A stretch of DNA of 64,000 nt from Przewalskia tangutica. Lineage: Eukaryota; Streptophyta; Magnoliopsida; Solanales; Solanaceae. Under the pieces are notes generated by a model. The model was not told where the DNA came from and did not search any database. It saw only the letters and a program-made list of their open reading frames with translations. The stretch is from positions 4,582,307 to 4,646,306 of the forward strand of contig CM056724.1 in NCBI GenBank assembly GCA_029844215.1. Direction: 5' to 3'. This document shows positions 23,661 through 35,300 of the stretch, piece after piece. How positions within the stretch are numbered: position 1 is the first letter of the stretch; every line of letters begins with the position of its first letter. The position numbers and the translations under genes are program-made.

Positions 23661-24474
23661 TTGATTAGCTTCATTTGGTTATTTTATTTAACGTTTCTTC
23701 TCTACGATCGCCTCTTCCGATTTTTGCCATCATTGATTGTAGTTTCCCACTCTGGCTGCGTTCCCAGTCCATGAGATCTTGCGCAAGGCGTTTCAGGTTT
23801 TCTCCAAGAGAAATCTTATCTATTGTTCGGGTTTCTGGAAGTTTACATAGTTGTCTAATGAGCGTATATCAGGACAAAGTTGTGAGTGTAAATCTTGTTT
23901 CTTGTTTCTTTTTTTAAGAGTCATGTTTTGGTTATGTTGTATAGATTATAAGTGAAAAGTTCTAGATTTATCTTATTTTGTAATGCGCTCTGGCTTATTT
24001 TGTTTTTACAGAGTTGATTTGTTTTATTTGTTTGAAGGATTTATGTTATTGGTTTCTGTGTAAGAATTAACATGCTTTTTTCTATTCTTGTTTTTGTTAC
24101 AAAATTCCAAATAGAAAATAGAAAATATAAATGTGGTGTGTAACTTTAATTAATGAGTAGTTCAGTAGTTCGTATACGAACCAAGTACATTTGGTGGTTT
24201 TTTTTAAGTTAGTCATATTAATGAAATAAAGTATATTGAAGAATAAGGAAAAAAAACAAACATATTTAATGAGATTGATAAACGAAGACATTGTTAACAA
24301 TTTATAATTTATAAATTGCATTTAACAAAAAAAAAAAAAAACGGTCCAAAACCGGGACCGGACTGGAATTTTCCGGTTCCGATCCGGTTCTGGACCGGTG
24401 AACACCCCTAGATGTTGGGGCCTCCAAATTATATTATTCACGCTCCAGTTAACAAGGTCTGGGCGTGCGAGGGA

Positions 24475-24590
24475 GTGTTCCACATCGGATATGTAGTGAG
24501 AACATGTACTCCTTATATGGACTTGGACAATTTTCACCATACAAATTATCTTTTGGGATTGAGTTAGACCTAAGATGTATTATTTACAAA
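24475..24590 (+). repeat. LTR-like repeat, copy 3
   Basis: The stretch contains tgttccacatcgg, tatatggacttggacaat, ttcaccatacaa and ggattgagttagacc, in the same order as at 982-1110 and 20418-20530. No primer-binding-site sequence follows it. Confidence 0.5.
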
Positions 24591-24639
24591 AACATTCCTC
24601 GACATATGGTTCTTTTAAAATAAAGTGATAGACTGATTA

Positions 24640-24829
24640 TGAGGGCATTTTCATAAAAAAACATTTTTTAAATAAAAATTATGTAATGTTTTAATACACC
24701 AAATCAGATAAGAAATAAGTCAACATAACTAATGTCAACAATAACGAATGCAAACATTATTAATACCGGCATTACTAATATATCATATTCAACTTTATTC
24801 TTATACAACCTACCAAACGACCCCTAGGA
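24640..24829 (-). repeat. Possible right arm of the MITE whose left arm starts at 18066
   Basis: The arm reads inward on the minus strand from gggtcgtttggta. It continues into gtttgcattcgttatt and ends near gaaaatgccctc. This parallels the left arm's course from the end to aaattgccc. Confidence 0.4.
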
Positions 24830-24915
24830 GATTCGAGGTCTCAAACCAAATCAATCAAAATCTCATAGCGAATACAAGACAAGACATAGCAAAAAAACCA
24901 AAAGAAAAACAATAA

Positions 24916-25864
24916 GGAGTGTATTCAATTAGGATTTTAAAAGACTATTTTGGGATAAATAAGTCCAGTAGATTTTAAAAGACTTTAGGAATGTAATGAT
25001 TTAACATCTTTTAAAAGACAGTAAAAAAAATTATGTTTGAATTTTAAAAGATTTATTATAAAATTTATAAAGATTTAAAAGGACCACTTGAACTTTTCAT
25101 GTCAATTTCTCTAACAGTTATTTCACCAAACAACTTGCAGGAATAAATTTCTGAGACCTCTTCTAACATTTCATGGTGCAAATCAGATAGGAAATCTGCT
25201 AAAGGAACTTGGGTATGTATTTGGTCATAACATGCCTAAAGTGATGGTTGAACACATTAATCAATAGTGTCCAAATCAGTGATCTAATTGTATTCTCTGA
25301 AGTTTACTTTAGTGAGAGCAACAAAAAACCTCAAAGCTTTAGAAGAGTGGGATTTGCAAATATATTTACTGTCAATTATGTGGCTTTGCAAGTATATTTA
25401 CTGCCAGTTCTATTTTCTCATGTGAATCCCATATCAGGATTGTATATTTCAACAAGGAATGCTTTTGAAGTTCATGCAGAATCGAACCAGGTAACAAATG
25501 GCTTGGTGGGAAGTTCATGCTTCTGAATATTGTGAAGATTTGACAATCTTGAGAAATACTGTCCATAAGGGTGATATTTTTTTTATAGGGTTTGATATTT
25601 ATACTTGCACTAAAAAGTCACACAAAATTTTGATTGTTTAAAATACTGACTGTTTAGCAAGTTTTTGAATACCAACAAACTTTTTGTTACTTCTTTAAAA
25701 TTCTGATTGAATACCACTAGATTTGAACACCCTCTTTAAAAATTCTAATAGTCTTGATTAAATACCACCAGACTTGTTTAGATTATTTAAAAGTCTTAAT
25801 TAAATACCACAAGACTTATTTATCCCAAAATAGTATTTTAAAATTTTAATTGAATACACCTCCC
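24916..25864. mobile_element. PIF/Harbinger-like nonautonomous element, 949 bp
   Basis: The long imperfect terminal inverted repeats begin ggagtgtattcaatt on the left and end aattgaatacacctccc on the right. The agreement extends inward over attttgggataaataagt and its mirror acttatttatcccaaaat. TAA flanks both sides (24913-24915 and 25865-25867), which is the 3-bp duplication of this superfamily. The central 500 bp has moderately complex sequence (25140-25540) with no domain I recognise; it may be captured DNA. It lies about 500 bp upstream of the PHD gene start codon. Confidence 0.8.
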
Positions 25865-25867
25865 TAA

Positions 25868-26369
25868 AATAGAGCTCTGTCAATTTGAAATCAATGTTCG
25901 GAGGGCATAACTTAAGGGTCAAAAAACAAAAAAGGAAAAACTCGAGGACCCCCTCATAAATACTCCATTCCTCTCACGCCGTTTAGACTTAAACGGGGCT
26001 AATTGGGAATTTCACATTAATACCACAACAATTAAATCCATGTCTAAATAAAAAAACCCAATTTCTATCTGTATGTATAACGATCACCGGAAACCCTAAC
26101 TGTTCATCCTCCCCCACAAAAAAATCCGATCAAACAATCAAACCCTAAATCGCATATATACTAATATATATAGTGCAATACATATACGAATTTCAAGGTT
26201 TGTGTATGATTGAGAATCATCATTAAGAAGTAATTTTTAGGTTTTTGTTTTTGTTTGAATATGCTAGGGTTTGGAATTTAATTTTATGTGTTTTTGAGTG
26301 GTATTAGATTGGATCTGTTATTTGATTGAATGATTTGATTTTGGTGTGTTTGAAGTTTTTTTTGTTGCA
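25868..26369 (+). promoter_or_regulatory. Promoter and leader region of the PHD-finger gene
   Basis: A telo-box AAACCCTAA lies at 26140-26148, with a related gaaaccctaac near 26090 and a TATA-like tatatactaatatatata just after. These elements are common in promoters of plant housekeeping genes. The leader may contain an intron starting at caagGTTTGT (26200), but I could not fix an acceptor. Confidence 0.45.
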
Positions 26370-29300
26370 ATGGCGAATGGTTCAGAGGAAGGGGAAATTG
26401 TGGTTTCGTCGGTTAGGACAGGAATGAAGCGAGAGTTTGCGATGATGATGAAGGCTCAAGCTGAATGGGGGATTGGGACAGGTCAAAAGAGGGTTACTAG
26501 GTCACAGTTGGGTAGTCAGAATAGTCCTGGTAATGTTAGTAATGGTAAGGTTACGGTAAAAAAACGAAAAAAAGAGGTGAAAAATGGAGTTGTTAGTGAA
26601 GATTTAGGGGATTCGAAGGAATTGAAGAGTAATGGAGCGGTGAAAAGGGATGAAAATGTGGTTGTTTTGAGTGAAGAGGAGGAATTGGAGAGCAATGTTA
26701 AGGTTTCGACGAAAAAAGGGGAAAAGGAGGTGAAAAATGGAGTTAGTGAAGATTTGGGGAGTTCTAAGGTTGTTGTCGTTGTTGGTGAGGAATTGGAGAG
26801 TAATGGGGTGGTGAAAAGGGAGGAAAATGTGGTTGTTTTGAGTGAAGAAGAGGAGCCGAAGAGCGATGTGGTTGATTGTAATAGTGATGATGAGAAAAAA
26901 AGTTTAGTAGATGAAAAAGTAAGTGCTATCATGCAAAATTGTGGAGATGATACTAAGACTGAAATGAGTAAAACAGTGAAAGCCAATGATGGTTCTATTG
27001 AAGAAATGTCTGAAATTGTTCCTGAATTAGGTGTTATTGCTCAGGATGATGGTACAGATGAGCAAAATCGTGGAGATGATTCGAAGACTGAAATGCCTGA
27101 AACAGGGAATGCCAGTGATAGCATTATTGAAGCAATGCCGGAAAATGTTCCTGAATTAGCTGTTATTGCTAAGGATGATGGTAAAGATGAGCAAATTCGT
27201 GGAGATGATTCGAAGAGTGAAATGCCTGAAACAAGGAATGCCAGTGATTGCATTGTTGAATCGATGTGTGAAATTGTTCCTGAATTATCTGTTACTGCTC
27301 AGGGTGATGGAAAAAATGAGCAAAATTGTGGAGATGATACTAAGACTGAAATGGCTAAAACAGTGAATGCCAATGATTGCATTGTTGAAGTTGAAATTGT
27401 TCCTGAATTAGGTGTTACTGCTCAGGTTGATGGTAAAGATGAGCAACATGCGTTATTGCAGACTCCTGCGAGGCGGTTTACTAGGTCTGCTTTGAAACCA
27501 AAAGAGGATGCAAAGGTATTATCTCAGTGCGATAGCGTTAAGATTGAGGAGGTTCACGAAACTAATTCTGTAGGAACTATGTCTGCTCCTGCAAAGTTGG
27601 AGTTGAAGATGTCCAAGAAAGTTGCACTAACTAAAATTCCAACAAAGTTGAAAGATCTTCTTGATACAGGGTTGCTGGAGGGTTTACCTATTCGCTACAT
27701 TCATGGCACCACAAAGGTGAGTTTTACAGATGCACTTATTGAGTTTTCGTCTGGCAATGATTGCAATTTTGTTTGGATATTAACCAAATCACTGTAATTT
27801 AGGGGAGAGGGCGCCCCAAAAAAGGACTTCGTGGAGAGATTAGAGGGTCAGGAATATTGTGCTTCTGTGATAAATGTCATGGGACATCTGTAAGTGTAGC
27901 TTTATGGATTTTGTTCAGTAGATTAGCTGAAGTATCCCTTAAATGATATATTTCTTTGCTCAATACAGGCTGTTACACCAAATCAATTTGAGCTGCACGC
28001 GAATAGTGCCAACAAACATCCACCAGAATACATCTTTTTGGAGAATGGAAAAACTCTGAGGGATGTATTAAGTATGTGTAAAGATGCTCCTTGTGATGAA
28101 CTGGAAGCAGTTATAAAAAATGCCATCGGGAGTGCAGACGCCAAATTATTTGCTTCAGCATGCACGACGGCAAAGGAGTTTAAATCTACTACTGCTCAAA
28201 CTAGTGAAGCTGGTAGCAGGTATAAACATCTAGCTACTTTTGTGGTCCTGGAAGCTTCTGTTTGTAAGCTTATAACACCATTCTTAATTATCAAGATTTG
28301 GTGACATTGTTTTGATTACTTTCATATTATATGGTTCCAAGAAAATGTGGAAATTTTATATCCTTAAAGCCTTACGTATTGCTTATGATTTTGATCTGAT
28401 ATTGCTATTTTATACATCTTGAACCTGGGTGTTTATTTACCAGGGTATTTTTTCTTCCTCTTTTATCTCTCATTATTTCTTTTGGTTATGGTTGGTCGGG
28501 GTTGTTAGCCAACAGTCATATCCATGTAAAACTTTAATGCTGGATAAGGCATGCCTGGGGTGCTTTTGCCAAGTTTGCGTGTACCTTTTGATTTCAGTGT
28601 CATCATCTTTTCCTTGAAGTGACCGATACCCTTGAAAGGATGAAGATGTCTCTCATTGTCTGTTTTTGTTCAAATATCTCTCTTGATATGCTAACTCACC
28701 TTAACTTCTTTCCTTCTTTTCACTTCCTTACTCAATGTATGAAACTAACTCAGGCCTCATTTGTTTTCACTAAATAGGGGTCATGATATGAATCATTCAG
28801 ATCCATTAAGTGCATTTTTTTTGCTTTTAAAACATCTTAATGGGCCTGAATGGGTCTTAATGAATCCAATCTGTAATCAAGTCTTTACACCATTTAGACC
28901 TAAAATATACTTATATTTTCTCTCCATATCACCTCACCTCTTTCGGCAAAAACAATTTCACCACTTCCGGCATATCTTTCTCCAACTATCAACCAGTCAA
29001 TCATTTTTTTCGTCGGTAAGATTCCAATTTCTTTTTTTATTTGGAATAATATATCTTCAATGTTGGATAAGGCATGCCTGGGGTGCTTTTGCCAAGTTTG
29101 CGTGTACCTTTTTTCATTTCACTGTTATCATCTTTTCCTTGAAGTGACAGATACCTTTTAAAGGATGAAGATGTCTCTCATTGTCTGCTTTTGTTCAAAT
29201 ATCTCTCTTTCCTTCTTTTCACTTTCTTTTTTAATGAATGAAACTAACTCATGCCTCATTTGTTTGCACTTAATAGGGGTCATGCATATGAATCATTCAG

Positions 29301-32300
29301 ATCTCAGCCCATTAAGTGCATTTGTTGTTTAGCTTTAAAACATCTTAATGGGTCTTAATGAATCAGATGTGTAATCAAATCCTAACACCATTTAGACCTA
29401 AAACTACATGCTTTTTTTCTCTCCGTATCACCTCGTCTATTTCGGCAAAAACAATTTCACCACTTCCTGCATATCTTTCTCCAACTATCGACCAGTCAAC
29501 CAATTTTCTTCCAAGGTAAGATTCTAATTTTTTATTTGGAATAATATATCTTCAATGTCGGATAAGGCTTGCCTGGGGATAAGTTGCTTGGACTCTTCAC
29601 TTTTGGTGCTGCACCCGTGTCGACACGGCGTGGGTGTGAGATCCATACCCGATCTGGTCAACCGATTTTAGGTACTTTGGCTAAAATCGACGGAGAAATT
29701 CCGAACAGATTCGATGCTTTCTGTAATAAAAACAAAAGCTAAGGTGAAATTAAAGAAAACGAAATACCTTGCACATAGACATTTCATTCAATGTCACTCC
29801 TTTTCTTTTTATCTCCTTCCAGGATTCTCCTCTTGATCAATATTCTCCTCAAGTCTTCCACATAATATTTCTTAATATAAGTTTTACAACTCTATTTTTA
29901 GATTTGTTTATTAAAAAAAAATCAATTTTTAGATTTGTTTATTAAAAAAAAATCAATTTTTAGATTTGTTCATTAAAAAAATATCAATTTTTAGATTTTG
30001 AATTATTTTTAACCGAATCCACGCACACGTATCCATACCTGGATCCGTATCCCCCGAATCTTAAAATTTAGATCATGAAGGATCCGACCTCTAGATCCGC
30101 ACCCGTATCGGGCACCCGTACCCGAGTCTGAGCAACTTATCCCTGGGGTGCTTTTTCTAAGTTTGTGTGTACCTTTGATTTCAATGTCATCATCTATTCC
30201 TTGAAGTGACAGATTCCCTTAAAAGGATGAATATGTCTCTCATCGTCTGTTTATGCTCAAATATCTCTCTTGATGTGCTAACACGGCTTAGCTTCTTTCC
30301 TTCTCTTCACTTCCTTTCTCAATGTATGAAACATACACATTTTCTTTCTGACGAAGTAAGTGGTAAAAATGGATACACATTCTTATCCCGAAAAAGTAAA
30401 ATAATTTTAATGGTATTGTCATATATTCTTCTTCAGTCTTATTACATCTCTTCTACCATTGGGTGCTGGAACATTACCAGTATGTTCTTTCCATGTTTTA
30501 GATAAATAAAACACTTGCCTCGTGTTTTCCTTTGTATATCTTTTTTATCTTATGATGCCTCACTTTTGTCAATATGTTATTTCCCACATTTGCTTCAGGT
30601 CCACATCATCTATGCCTGCTACAAAGTTGACCGATCGAATACCTTCTGGCAGTGCAGCTCAAAGCAAAGTTCACGGGAAGTTAACTAGAAAGTAAGCCTT
30701 TTTTCTTGTTAAAGCTTTCTCTTCTTGGTCTTTGATGATTTATTTTTGCCTTTGCTCTGGCACCTAAGCTTTTTATTAGTTTTTCGTACTTTTATTGCTT
30801 CATGGTGTTTCTTTTGTACTTCGTTCTTGCTCTGTCTCTTCAGGGACCTGCGCATGCACAAACTTGTATTCGAGGAGGATGCACTTCCTGATGGAACTGC
30901 ATTAGCATATTATGTCCGTGGACAGGTTAATATTCAACCCAATTAGATAGTTCTATTTTTAATTGCTCTTCACTTTTGTATTGTAACAGGTTAATATTCA
31001 ACCAACATTAGATTGGTCCATTTTCATTTGCTTATCCCACTTGTTGTTGTAAACATGCTAGAAGTTTGTTCACTAGATTTGAACATTCGTAGCTTTGAGT
31101 TGGTGCTCTTTTGGTGGAATAAAAATTAGTTACTTATCAAAGAATTGTTCACTCGATTTTTTCTTATCGACATGATTTGGGATTTTAATTTGCTTGCTGT
31201 CTCCTGGCAGAAATTGAACGAGGGTTATAAAAAAGGTCATGGAATTTTTTGCTACTGTTGCAATACCGAGGTACGTAGTTCCTGTGTTCTGTAAGTATTA
31301 AAATCAGTTGTCATATGCTAATATCCTCGTGCTCTTACAGGTCAGCCCTTCACAGTTTGAGGCTCATGCAGGCTGCGCTTCACGCCGGAAGCCGTGAGTG
31401 TCTGTTTCTTATATGTGGTTTATTCTGGATAAGTTGTGCAAGGGTTCAGGGACATTTCAAGTCATTTTCCTGGGTTTAACCCCTTTTTGATTGAGTTGTG
31501 GTTTTTACATTCCTTTTGTGGATGGATTATGGGTATGTGACATATTAACGGATGACGAGAATGCCATCCGTTGAAGTCAAGAAGCAAGTTGCGACAGTAT
31601 TTAATATTCTTCAAATGCATGAATGGCTTTCGTGCAACTTCTTTGGCTGAAAGCTTTAGTTTGCCTTAATCCTTTTGTGTTACTTTTACAGTTATTTGTA
31701 CATATATACTTCCAATGGGGTGTCTCTGCATGAGTTGTCTATCAAACTTTCAAAAGAACGAAGGTCCGCAGCTGAGGAAAATGATGATCTCTGCTCCATA
31801 TGTGCTGACGGAGGGGACCTCCTGTGCTGTGACAATTGTCCAAGAGCTTTTCACACAGGTTAATGTGTTCTGTACTGTTGAATTCTTTTATCAACTGCCC
31901 CTCTGTGTTTCTTTTTAGCAATTCAGTATCGAGTTGTCTTTGGAAGTTAAGATAATGCACCATGTTGGTTGTTTCAGTGATGTATATTTTTTCTCAAAAT
32001 CCAGTTTATAGTTCTATTTAGTATAGTAACAGTGAAATAATGATATAACTCTGAGTCAATTGCACGGGTTGGTTAATAGGGCTAGTGGAAAAAAAGGCAT
32101 TGTGTGAAGTAAGGTGTAGGCACCTTGAGTATTGTCCAGATAAGTATGGCTATACAGTCAAAAGGCGGCATATAAATTCCAGAACACATATAGTCAAGTG
32201 GATCTCCTTCCATTGTCCATTACGTAGGATTGTGGCACCAACTATCTGCTTGGGTGCTTGCTCTCCTGCATAATTGCTAGCTTCTTAACCTGGCACTAAA

Positions 32301-35300
32301 GACCATTCTGAATCATAAGGCTACTCATCATCATCATGTACTGCCTACTAACCATCTTGGATGCTAAAGGGATGAACTCATCAAGATAGTAATGTGATGG
32401 AATTACATGAAATTCTATTTGGTGTGCAATCAGTGGTCATCTTCTTTTTCTCTTTGTTGATCCTCCGCAGAAAAAGATTCACTTTACTCTAGTTTTTGTC
32501 CACAAGATAGCGGTAGAGTCCAATGGGGTCTCTTCTGTAACATTACGAATGGAAACCATGAAATTTGTAGATAGACCTGTATGCTCCTTTTCTTGAATGA
32601 TGAAATACATTCTAAAGGTGTCTGCAAAGATCTCTCCGAACGTATTAGTCAGACTGCCTAGCGAACCTATTGGTATATCAGTTGTCACTTTGTTCAAATA
32701 AGCATACTATGTGTTCAGAACGAAGGTTTTAATTGCTACAATCATTTAGATTACTCACTTTATTGCATTTTACGTCACACCATTTGACTTGACTCTGGTT
32801 TAAATTGTTAATTTGACTTTTGTACTATATTCTAGTTTTTGAGTTAGTTTGATAGGGAGGAAAAAATTAAATTTGAATAGTTCAATGAATTTAATTTTTG
32901 AGAATTTTGATTAAATTATATTAACGCATTGGTGTCAAACAATTTGGAATATTTAAAAAGCATGGGAAGAGTGTCATATAAATTGGTATAGAGGGAGTAG
33001 TTATTTTGAACTACAGAAGATGGATTTTCTGGTGTAATGATCGAACTGCAATTTGATTTTCATGAGTCATCAACTGTGGATGCGAATGTTTGACAAGCAA
33101 CCTAGAGTTTAATTTTCACGTGCTCATTGCTCTTGTTTCTATTGCAGAGTGTGTTTCTTTGCCAAGTATTCCCACGGGTACCTGGTATTGCAAATACTGT
33201 GAAAATATGTTTGCAAAAGAAAGGTTTGTTGAGAATAATGCCAATGCTATAGCTGCTGGGAGGGTTGCTGGAGTTGATGCCATCGAACAGATAACAAAAC
33301 GATGCATTCGAATGGTGGAAGCTTTAGAAACTGAAGTTAGTGTTTGTGCGCTCTGCAGGTCACATTTCTGTTCCTATTTTTTCCACAACTAAGTCGACTT
33401 ATTATTGATGGCACATCGTAGTCACATGAGGCTTGAAGTGATATATGAAATATATTAAAGACTTGGGCCTTCCATTATGCACTTTTTGCACCAAACAGTT
33501 GGAGAATACTGACAATTTTTTGATAGAAAGAATAATGACTTAATTCTGAATCCAGGTTATTTTCTTTTTCTTCAAGGGGCAATCATTTTTGTTTCTTTCA
33601 GTAGCCTGTATTATGCAATATGCACGACTAGAGACGGTTAGATGTAGTTTAAGATATTAGGTTGAATTATATATTATATCAGTGATGATGGAGGAATAAT
33701 ACTAAAGCAATGATTGAAAAGTTTGACAGAAAACATCACATCAAAGTCTAAAAGTAGAATAGTTTAATGTATTTGAATTCTTGAGAATTGTGAAAGCTGT
33801 ATAGAATTGGAATGTCAAACACTTTGGAACATTCCAAAATGGAGGAATGCCATATAAATTGGAACTGAGGGGGTATTACAAACTTGACAGTACCGGAGTG
33901 TTGGCATGTGTTCCAGATATGCACATCTGGAATCTAGATCATGTTTCCTGTAAGATATCCTTGCATGGTAGTGAACTAGTGATCATCAGATGTTCTCTAT
34001 ACAAATATCACGTCTTTGGTTGTTCCGTTTTATTATCGTGGTGCTGCATCGTCAGTATTACTTCTTTTTTTTGATATCATTAGATGTGTATTTTCCTTCA
34101 GTTGTATAGTGAAAGATATATTAGAACTATATCAAATTTGAAAATTTCTGACTGTTGCTATGTTATTCAGTAGTCTCACATCTTTCTTTGATGTTTGCAG
34201 GAGTCAGGATTTCAGCAAATCAGGATTTGGCCCACGGACAGTAATTATTTGTGATCAGGTATTAATTTGTTAGTATTGAGTAATATAATATCTGATGTTT
34301 TTTTCTCTTTTGTAAATTCTCAGTAAGGTCAAGCATTGAAGAAGTTCTGTTGCTTTCTGCAGTGTGAGAAGGAGTATCATGTTGGATGTCTGAAGGAGCA
34401 CTACATGGATGACTTACAGGTTTGCAGAATTTCCTTTTCTTTTGTATGTTTTTCTGTTTCTAGTATCTGTCCGATGTCCTTTGCGTTGTATAAATGGATT
34501 GTTAACCTTGCAACAGTTTTACACATACTGATCTCTTGTTAACGTTTGAAACCCTCTTCACTTCAGGAATTGCCAAAAGATAAATGGTTTTGCTGCACAG
34601 ACTGCAGTAGAATTCATTTTGCTTTGGGAAAGTTGTTATCTGAAGGAGAACAGAGCATTCCGGAGTCTCTGTTGAAAGTCTTGAAGGAAAAGAACGTAGG
34701 AAAAGAATCAGAGAATTCCAGTCTTGACATTAAATGGAGGCTGCTAAGTGGGAAAATGTCATCAGAAGAAACAAGGGTCTGGCTTTCTGGTGCCGTTTCA
34801 ATTTTCCATGTGAGTTTCTTTTACTAGTTTCTTTCCTACTGTGATTCCGACTCGGAAATGGACCAGCATAACCTCTAGGAGACCTGCTAAACATTCCCAT
34901 GAATAGCAAATTGTGCATCTTTAAGAATTCATTTTGCCTCTGAAATTAAAGATAGCTTTAACTATCTTTTCCCATTACATTCCTCTTGTCTTTTCTATAT
35001 GTGTTCTGGATTTTATTTGAATACTCTCAGGTTATTATACTTTTGTGTGCGCTTTCTTCCTTCAATTAGAAAAGGGGTTAATGGAAACTCTACTCAGAGC
35101 TATTAAGCTCTTTGGGGTAAGTCAGAAGTTCTTCCACTAGGAATTTAGTTAATTCTTCCCCAGCTTAGCAGGCAAACCAATCTCCTGGATATTTGCATCT
35201 CTAACCTTTTTGAAATCAGAGATAAATAGAGATCGTTCCTGTTCATAGGGTCCGTGCTTTGCTTTGGCACGTCTAAATTCTAATATTAATACATTTATGG

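Larger units (their letters stand above)
20565..24410. mobile_element. Large hAT-type element, 3846 bp (element G)
   Basis: The ends are taggggtgtacaaaa and tgaacacccctа-type (ggtgaacacccct). The flanks are gatgttgg at 20557-20564 and 24411-24418, a perfect 8-bp duplication. The left 480 bp are homologous to elements F and K (same conserved core words). The remaining 3.3 kb are unique within the window. They include a GC-rich zone (21290-21680) with a pyrimidine-rich tract, ATG and donor-like site, and a second GC-rich zone (23160-23530). I find no hAT dimerisation domain or BED finger, so it is nonautonomous or heavily eroded. Confidence 0.75.

Noticed and set aside
26516..26986. 156-codon open frame on the minus strand
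   Set aside because: It is antisense to exon 1 of the PHD gene. It results from the Glu/Lys/Val-rich codon pattern of the sense strand and gives only Ser/Leu/Phe/Thr low-complexity sequence.
31859..33147. Open frames at 32085-32273 and 32479-32697 as extra exons of the PHD gene
   Set aside because: They interrupt the PHD finger between its His-Thr and Glu-Cys residues and lack matching splice phases. The flanking exons join in frame without them.
32966..33880. MITE-like words (tataaattgg near gagggagtag and gagggggta) in PHD gene intron 8/9
   Set aside because: Single ends only at 32.97 and 33.86 kb; no partner end or TA flanks could be paired, so no element was called.
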